A stretch of 64,000 bases of DNA, from the NCBI GenBank assembly GCA_035297265.1, contig DATGZH010000010.1:1-64000 (forward strand), written 5' to 3'. The stretch comes from DATGZH01 sp035297265. GTDB taxonomy: Bacteria > Actinomycetota > Acidimicrobiia > Acidimicrobiales > RAAP-2. A program made the translations under genes and the position numbers. The notes below the pieces were generated by a model that saw only the letters and a program-made list of their open reading frames with translations, did no database searches and had not been told where the DNA came from. This document shows, in pieces, positions 59,140 to 64,000 of this stretch. The number at the start of each line of letters is the position of its first letter. Position 1 is the stretch's first letter.

Positions 59140-60687
59140 ATGAGCGAGCTCGCAGATCTCATCACCCTCTTCGGCGCCATCGACCAAGCAGTCGGCAGTC
59201 AGCCGAGCATCCAGCCGACGGTGGCCGCCCTGCTCCCGGCCTACGACAAAGGGGCCGCCGGTTGGTACAACGGCATCGAGGCCTGGCTCCAGGTCGCGCA
59301 GCATGGAGCAAGAGGCGGCTCGGGGCAGGGTGGCCTGCCCGTGAGGACCATCCAGGCGTCCGACTTGGCGGGCGCCCTCGGCCGGTTGGCGAACACCGAC
59401 CCCTTCTCCCCCTACCTGACCACCCGGCGCCTGCTGGCGCTGGCCGTCCTCAGTCGGCTCGCCCCCGCGTCAGGTCCTCCGCCACCTGGTCTGTCGGCCT
59501 TCGTCGTCGACGACGCCACGCTCGCCGGTGCCCTCGTGCCGGTCACCAGCCCGGTGAACGCGATCGGCGGCCTCACTCCCCAACAACGCGCCGGGAAGCT
59601 CCTCGACGTCTTGAAGAACGACAAGCTGTACCCCGACGTCACGGCGTGGCAGAGGATGATGGGCGTTGCCCAACAGGAGGACCTCGTCACCAGGGCCGTG
59701 GCCAACCAGCCGATGATCGTTTGCGACTGGACGGTCGTCCCGTCGACCGAAGCCGGCGGACCCGCGGTGGCCTTCGAGACCCGTATGCGGGTGAGCGGGG
59801 TGCCGCTAGCCCAAATCGAGTTGATCGTCGACCCGAAGAACTGGCTGCAGGTGCTCCCACCCTGGTGCAGCATGGACGATCCGACGGCGGGGCCCGCCGG
59901 CAACGTGAGTGGGTCCGCGACTGCGGCAGCCGCGGCGGCCACCTCGGCCGGGGCCAACTACGGTCCTCGTCTCGAGGTCATCTCCTGGGAGTGCGGCGAC
60001 CCTGCCGCCTTCGAATTGAAGACGGTCCTCAACTTCCGGCAAGACCCGCTCCCCCCCGGCGAGAACGGGAAGGTCCTCCAGTACCGGCTGGGCGACCCGG
60101 AGCTCGGCGGCGACGGCTTCGTGACGGTCGACGAAGGCAGTCTCCTCGTGCGCGACCTCGGCAATGGCGTCACGGAGGTGATCACGACCAAGCGGGTCCA
60201 GTTCAGCGCCTTCGCCGGTGCTCCTCGGCCCGAAGCGGCGTGGATCGCCTGGTTCGTCTGGAACATGGGTTACGCCTCCGCGGCTGAGCTCTTCATCGAC
60301 AAGGTCGCCGACATGGACAATCTCCCGTTGGCGGTGCACGTCACCTGGCCGCAGCCCGCACAGCCGGCCACGGGTGGTGGCACCAATGTCCAGAACGTGA
60401 CCCCAGGCGTCGGTAGCGGGGGCGCGGCCTCGGCGCCCGCCCCAGGCCAGTCGGGCGCTCCGGGCCAGCCGGGCTCGCTGGCCGATCAGGCTGTCGCCGC
60501 CATGGAGGCCGCCATCCAGGTCTATCTCCAGGACGTCTCCTCCTCGTGGGCCAAGATCACCTCCGGCCAGTACGGGCCGGCAGACTACGTCTCCGACTTG
60601 GGGACGCTGTCGAACCGACTGGCCACGAACAGTGCAACGTTCTTCCAAATCGGAGGGCAGCTGGTGCCGGGGAGCAGCGGTCCCTAG
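59140..60687 (+). CDS. Uncharacterised protein, 515 aa
   Basis: ATG at 59140 with GGGAGGGG upstream. The N-terminal half is helical and alanine-rich, the middle (about residues 170-370) is beta-rich (VISWECGDPAAFELKTVLNF, GSLLVRDLGNGVTEVITTKR), then WIAWFVWNMGYASAAELF. A Gly/Pro-rich linker (about 410-450) leads to a helical tail (LADQAVAAMEAAIQVYLQDV, DYVSDLGTLSNRLATNSATF). The middle resembles a START-like lipid-binding fold to my eye, but this is weak. No family recognised. Confidence 0.65.
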   Translation: MSELADLITLFGAIDQAVGSQPSIQPTVAALLPAYDKGAAGWYNGIEAWLQVAQHGARGGSGQGGLPVRTIQASDLAGALGRLANTDPFSPYLTTRRLLALAVLSRLAPASGPPPPGLSAFVVDDATLAGALVPVTSPVNAIGGLTPQQRAGKLLDVLKNDKLYPDVTAWQRMMGVAQQEDLVTRAVANQPMIVCDWTVVPSTEAGGPAVAFETRMRVSGVPLAQIELIVDPKNWLQVLPPWCSMDDPTAGPAGNVSGSATAAAAAATSAGANYGPRLEVISWECGDPAAFELKTVLNFRQDPLPPGENGKVLQYRLGDPELGGDGFVTVDEGSLLVRDLGNGVTEVITTKRVQFSAFAGAPRPEAAWIAWFVWNMGYASAAELFIDKVADMDNLPLAVHVTWPQPAQPATGGGTNVQNVTPGVGSGGAASAPAPGQSGAPGQPGSLADQAVAAMEAAIQVYLQDVSSSWAKITSGQYGPADYVSDLGTLSNRLATNSATFFQIGGQLVPGSSGP

Positions 60688-60737
60688 GGTCGTACGCTCG
60701 CCACCAGCCCCTCCCCCCGCAACGAGGAGCAGCCCCC

Positions 60738-61172
60738 ATGCCGAGCGGACAGACGAACAACACCCAGGACTCGTCGCAGGTCGTGGCGGATCTGGTCAAC
60801 ATCTGGGTTCAGCTGTGGTCCCTCCCCTTCAAGTGCTTCAGCGGACTGCTGGGCAGCGGCACCATGCCGTCGCAGTACCAGTCGATGACGTTCGACTTCC
60901 CGGCGGCAGCCGGGCTCACCCTTGTGCCCGGCCCCCTCCAGCTCGGCATCGCCCAGCTCGGGGGCGTGGCCGAGCACCTGCCGAGTGCGGCGGTCTCCTG
61001 CAACCCGAGCACGCTCGACGCGACCCACACGACGTTCCGCTTGGTGGTCGACAGCACGCAGCTCCAGGGGTCACCCGGCGGCACCTACGTGGGACAGGTG
61101 ACGGCGCAACTCGATCCCAACAACCCGCAGCCGAACCCCCCCAGCCTCCCCGTGTGGATCGTCATCCCTTGA
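60738..61172 (+). CDS. Uncharacterised protein, 144 aa, related in layout to the 234-aa protein
   Basis: ATG at 60738 with GAGGAG eight bases upstream. It has a short helix SQVVADLVNIWVQLWSLPFK, then a beta module with AAVSCNPSTLDATHTTFRLV and GSPGGTYVGQVTAQLD, ending PSLPVWIVIP. The DLVxxW helix and the 'SC ... PGGTYxG' order repeat what is seen in the 234-residue protein across the gap, suggesting common descent. No signal peptide. It lies 50 bp after the 515-aa gene and 10 bp before the cyclase-ATPase. Confidence 0.65.
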   Translation: MPSGQTNNTQDSSQVVADLVNIWVQLWSLPFKCFSGLLGSGTMPSQYQSMTFDFPAAAGLTLVPGPLQLGIAQLGGVAEHLPSAAVSCNPSTLDATHTTFRLVVDSTQLQGSPGGTYVGQVTAQLDPNNPQPNPPSLPVWIVIP

Positions 61173-61182
61173 CCGGCCGACT

Positions 61183-64000
61183 GTGACACCCGAGGAACCC
61201 TCGGACCAGGCCTTTCCTGACGGAGGGGGCACACAGCCTCGGGCTCTCGTGATGTTTTGCGACCTCGTGGGCTCGACGGAGCTCTCAGGTCGACACGACC
61301 CAGAACACTACGGGCTGCTGGTCAGGCGCTACATCTCCGAGGTGCGGACGACCATCGAGGACCGCTTCGGCGGCCAGGTGGTCAACGTGGAAGGCGACGG
61401 GCTGCTTGCGCTCTTCGGAGCACCCCACGCCCATGGGGACGATGCGGAGCGGGCGATCCGTGCCGCGCTCGACGTGGTCGACCGGGTCACGAAGCTCTCC
61501 GCCGAGACCGAGCGTGACCTCGGCGAGGCCCTCGCCGTCCGGATCGCCGTGCACCGCGGGCAGATCTACCGCACCCCGGACGGCGACGTGTACGGCCTGA
61601 CCACCAACGTCGCCGCCCGTCTGCAGACCCTGGCCGCGGCCAACGAGGTCGTCGTCTCCGACGAGGTGCAGCGGATCATCGGCCACATTTTCGAGACCGA
61701 AGCAGGCGAACCTCAGGTCGTGAAGGGCGTCGACCAGCCCATCAGGGCTCACCGCATCGTCCGCGAGCGGACCGACCTCCCCATCGCGCACCTGCCGAGC
61801 GCGCCGTTCGTCGACCGGGAAGAGGAGTGGGGACGACTGCGCGCCGCCTGGCAGGCGGTCCGTAGCGGCGCACCAGCCGAGGCCACGACACTGTTCCTGC
61901 GGGGTGAGGCGGGCATTGGGAAGTCCTACCTGGCCTCGAGGATCGTCTCGCTGGCCAGGGAAGAGGGGGCGCCAACCGTGGAGTTGGCCGGCTCGGCCAT
62001 CTTCGAAGCATCAGGGCTCCATCCGGTCCGTCGTCTGATCGAGAGGTCCACGGGTGTCACCAGAGACACCGACGTCGTCGAACGGCTCCAACGGCTGCGA
62101 GCCGATCTCGCGGGTCGAGGTCTCGAGCCGGAGAGCTTCGTACCCCGCCTCGCGCCCATTCTCGGCCTCGAGCCGACTGCTGGGTACGTCGCCGAGCCGA
62201 TGGACGCCCGCAAGCTCAACGAAGAGATCCTCGAAGCCGCCTATCAATACGTCGAAAGCCTGCTCGGCGAAGCTTCGTCCATCCTGCTCGTCGAGGACAT
62301 CCAGTGGTTCGACGAGTCGACGCGCGAGCTCGTGGCAAGAGTCGCCGTGCGGAAACCGACCTGCCTCCTCGTTATTACGGCTCGTTCGGATGCCGTCCCG
62401 TTCGAGGGCGTCGACATCATCGATCTCGCACCCTTCTCCCAACCCGACAGTGCCCATCTGGTGGACGCCCTCTGCACGGGGACGCTCATCAGCGCCGAGT
62501 ACCGCAGTGACGTGGTCGCCCGGAGTGACGGCATCCCGCTGTACATCGAACAGCTGGTCGCCAACATCCAACAGGGCGTGCCTTCCGTTCCCGATGAGAC
62601 CAACGGTCAAAGCGGAGCGGTGCCCGATCTCCTCTACGACCTCTTGGCCGCCCGTCTCGACTCGCCGTCGGACGTGATCCCGGTGGCGACCGCCTCCGCC
62701 GTCATGGGGCGCGACGTCGACCGGAACCTGCTCCAAACGCTCCTCAACCTGGCGCCGTCGGAGCTCGACACCGCCCTCGACACCCTCTGCGCCCAGGGGG
62801 TGCTGGAGAGACGGGACCGGGAGGGCCAGTTCCGGTTCCACCACGAGCTGCTCCGCGAAGTGGCCTACGAGCTCGAACCGCCCAGCCGCCGACGGGCGCT
62901 GCACGGCAAGCTCGCCGATGCCCTGACGTCGCTCTTGGCCAGCGGGAGCGTCGTCGACTGGGGTGTGGTCGGTACGCACTTCGAACGGGCCGGCCGCGCC
63001 AGCGAGGCGTCCGAGGCCTACGAGGAGGCGGCGGGGGCAGCCCGCCGGCGGGGGGCTTTCCGCGAGGCCGAGGGCTACCTCGGCCGGGCCATCGACCTTT
63101 TGACATCGAGCGTCGACCACGACGTCGACCGGGACGTCCGCGAGGTCAAGCTCCGATTGCAGCGGGGCTACATGGCCGTCTCCGAAGAGGGCCTCGCCAG
63201 CCCGGCTGCGGCGGCCGACTACCAGCGGTGCCTCGAGCTGACCGCAGCCGACCCGTTCGGGGACGAGATGTTCAACACGGTCATCGTGCTCTGGACGTAC
63301 CACCTCATCCGAGGCGAGCTCGCACAGGCCCGCCAGATCAGCGAGTACACCTACAGAACGCTGGAGAAGCGGGAGTGGTACCGGAGCTTCAACATCGCAG
63401 CGTTTGGGATCCTCGACTGCTGGGAGGGCGACTTCCACGCGGCCAGGGGCCTCCTCGACCTGTTCAGAGCGAACCGTGTCCAGGCGGACGAGGAGCGCTT
63501 TCTCGCAGAGTGGATGAACCCGAACGAGCCGGTCACCGTCATCCTCACCTGCATCGCCGTAGTGAACTTCGTCATGGGTGACGTGGCGTCGGCGGACCCC
63601 GAATTCGCCGCGGCCATCCAACGGGCCGAGGTCCTCCCGTTCCCCCAGGGTCCCTACAGCGCCGCCTACGTCCTCTCCGTCGACGCCTGGATGCGCTTCG
63701 AGAGGGGGCAGCTCGAGGAGGCCGAAGACCGGATTAATCGCATGACCGAGATCGCCGACCGACACGGCTTCGACGGCTGGAAAATGGTCGCCATGACCCA
63801 GCACGCCGTGCTGGCCGCGGCTCGAGCGTTGCACGAAGGGATCGACCCGAGGGAACTGGCCCGCCACGCCTCGACGCTGGTCGCGATGATCGACCTCTGG
63901 AAACGGTTCGACACCCGCTTCTTCCTCCCCTACTACCAGATGATGGCCGGACTCCTCTACGCCGGTGCAGGTGACAAGCACAACGCGCAGGCCTGTTACG
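61183..64000 (+). CDS. Class III adenylate/guanylate cyclase domain fused to AAA-type ATPase and TPR-like helices, 3' end outside window
   Basis: At least 939 residues. Residues 20-200 are a class III nucleotidyl cyclase domain: D27 (FCDLVGSTELS) and D72 (EGDGLLALF) bind metal, and N142/R146 (NVAAR) match the transition-state residues. The substrate lysine expected four positions before D72 is replaced by Asn (N68). An AAA/STAND-type ATPase follows (GEAGIGKSYL with K247; LLVEDIQW with E371, D372), then helical repeats, probably TPR. No stop is met before the window end. It begins 10 bp after the 144-aa gene; GTG start. Confidence 0.88.
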   Translation, partial: MTPEEPSDQAFPDGGGTQPRALVMFCDLVGSTELSGRHDPEHYGLLVRRYISEVRTTIEDRFGGQVVNVEGDGLLALFGAPHAHGDDAERAIRAALDVVDRVTKLSAETERDLGEALAVRIAVHRGQIYRTPDGDVYGLTTNVAARLQTLAAANEVVVSDEVQRIIGHIFETEAGEPQVVKGVDQPIRAHRIVRERTDLPIAHLPSAPFVDREEEWGRLRAAWQAVRSGAPAEATTLFLRGEAGIGKSYLASRIVSLAREEGAPTVELAGSAIFEASGLHPVRRLIERSTGVTRDTDVVERLQRLRADLAGRGLEPESFVPRLAPILGLEPTAGYVAEPMDARKLNEEILEAAYQYVESLLGEASSILLVEDIQWFDESTRELVARVAVRKPTCLLVITARSDAVPFEGVDIIDLAPFSQPDSAHLVDALCTGTLISAEYRSDVVARSDGIPLYIEQLVANIQQGVPSVPDETNGQSGAVPDLLYDLLAARLDSPSDVIPVATASAVMGRDVDRNLLQTLLNLAPSELDTALDTLCAQGVLERRDREGQFRFHHELLREVAYELEPPSRRRALHGKLADALTSLLASGSVVDWGVVGTHFERAGRASEASEAYEEAAGAARRRGAFREAEGYLGRAIDLLTSSVDHDVDRDVREVKLRLQRGYMAVSEEGLASPAAAADYQRCLELTAADPFGDEMFNTVIVLWTYHLIRGELAQARQISEYTYRTLEKREWYRSFNIAAFGILDCWEGDFHAARGLLDLFRANRVQADEERFLAEWMNPNEPVTVILTCIAVVNFVMGDVASADPEFAAAIQRAEVLPFPQGPYSAAYVLSVDAWMRFERGQLEEAEDRINRMTEIADRHGFDGWKMVAMTQHAVLAAARALHEGIDPRELARHASTLVAMIDLWKRFDTRFFLPYYQMMAGLLYAGAGDKHNAQACY

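Noticed and set aside
62011..63981. Minus-strand frame of about 656 codons near the right end
   Set aside because: The plus-strand cyclase-ATPase is continuous there with Walker motifs; the antisense frame has none.
1..64000. CRISPR arrays, rRNA or riboswitches
   Set aside because: No regularly spaced repeats with unique spacers, no rRNA sequence, and no convincing riboswitch leader were seen by eye.

Overview
The window is high-GC, densely packed bacterial chromosome. GTG starts are common and neighbouring genes are often joined by 4-nt GTGA/ATGA overlaps. The gene content points to an actinobacterium: a RepSA-type integrative element, DUF3151, WS/DGAT acyltransferases, a deazaflavin-dependent oxidoreductase, and the order tlyA-nadK-recN-pyrG-NUDIX-xerD ... 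scpA-scpB-rluB ... cmk ... der. An Acidimicrobiia-like lineage is my inference, mainly from the 42-residue GYW-type surface repeats. There is no rRNA, and only one tRNA was seen.

Layout. (1) 1-2.74 kb: the right end of an integrative element (rep, xis, int) abutting tRNA-Pro(GGG), its likely attachment site. (2) 2.9-8.2 kb: a damaged surface-protein region. A secreted beta-helix/GYW-repeat protein is split by a complete IS3-family element with a 3-bp target duplication. A TIG-like protein on the minus strand carries a frameshift, and it meets a truncated CorA gene head to head at about 7.78 kb. (3) 8.1-11.4 kb: P450, a 43-residue zinc-ribbon protein, a DinB-like protein, a gamma-carbonic-anhydrase-like protein and small genes. 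(4) 11.4-35.4 kb: the housekeeping core. It holds der and a DUF512 radical SAM gene, ispH, the coupled tyrA-aroA-cmk-plsC set with aroH, rluB, scpA/scpB, trpS, an M50 protease, a DksA-like gene, xerD, NUDIX, pyrG, recN, nadK, tlyA, a phasin-like protein with a histone-H1-like tail, a HAD phosphatase and a universal stress protein.

(5) 35.4-40.3 kb: a sugar ABC importer operon (PH-like protein, ATPase, two permeases, binding protein) ending at a strong hairpin. (6) 40.3-46.2 kb: an SDR-queA-SufR-like operon, then DUF3151 with two WS/DGAT acyltransferases (wax ester or triacylglycerol synthesis). (7) 46.3-52 kb: an Old Yellow Enzyme-like reductase, SnoaL-like protein, two SDRs, a methyltransferase, an SGNH hydrolase and membrane proteins, suggesting lipid or xenobiotic metabolism.

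(8) 52.3-64 kb: the least explained part. It begins with a phytoene-desaturase/HpnE-like flavoprotein fused to DUF5995, then an alpha/beta hydrolase and a deazaflavin oxidoreductase. A cluster follows of a polyprenyl synthetase, several uncharacterised proteins sharing a short 'DLVxxW'-like helix and a C-terminal 'SC...PGTYxG' beta module, and a class III cyclase-ATPase that runs off the right edge. This cluster is the best candidate here for an undescribed system. Its joint function is inference only.
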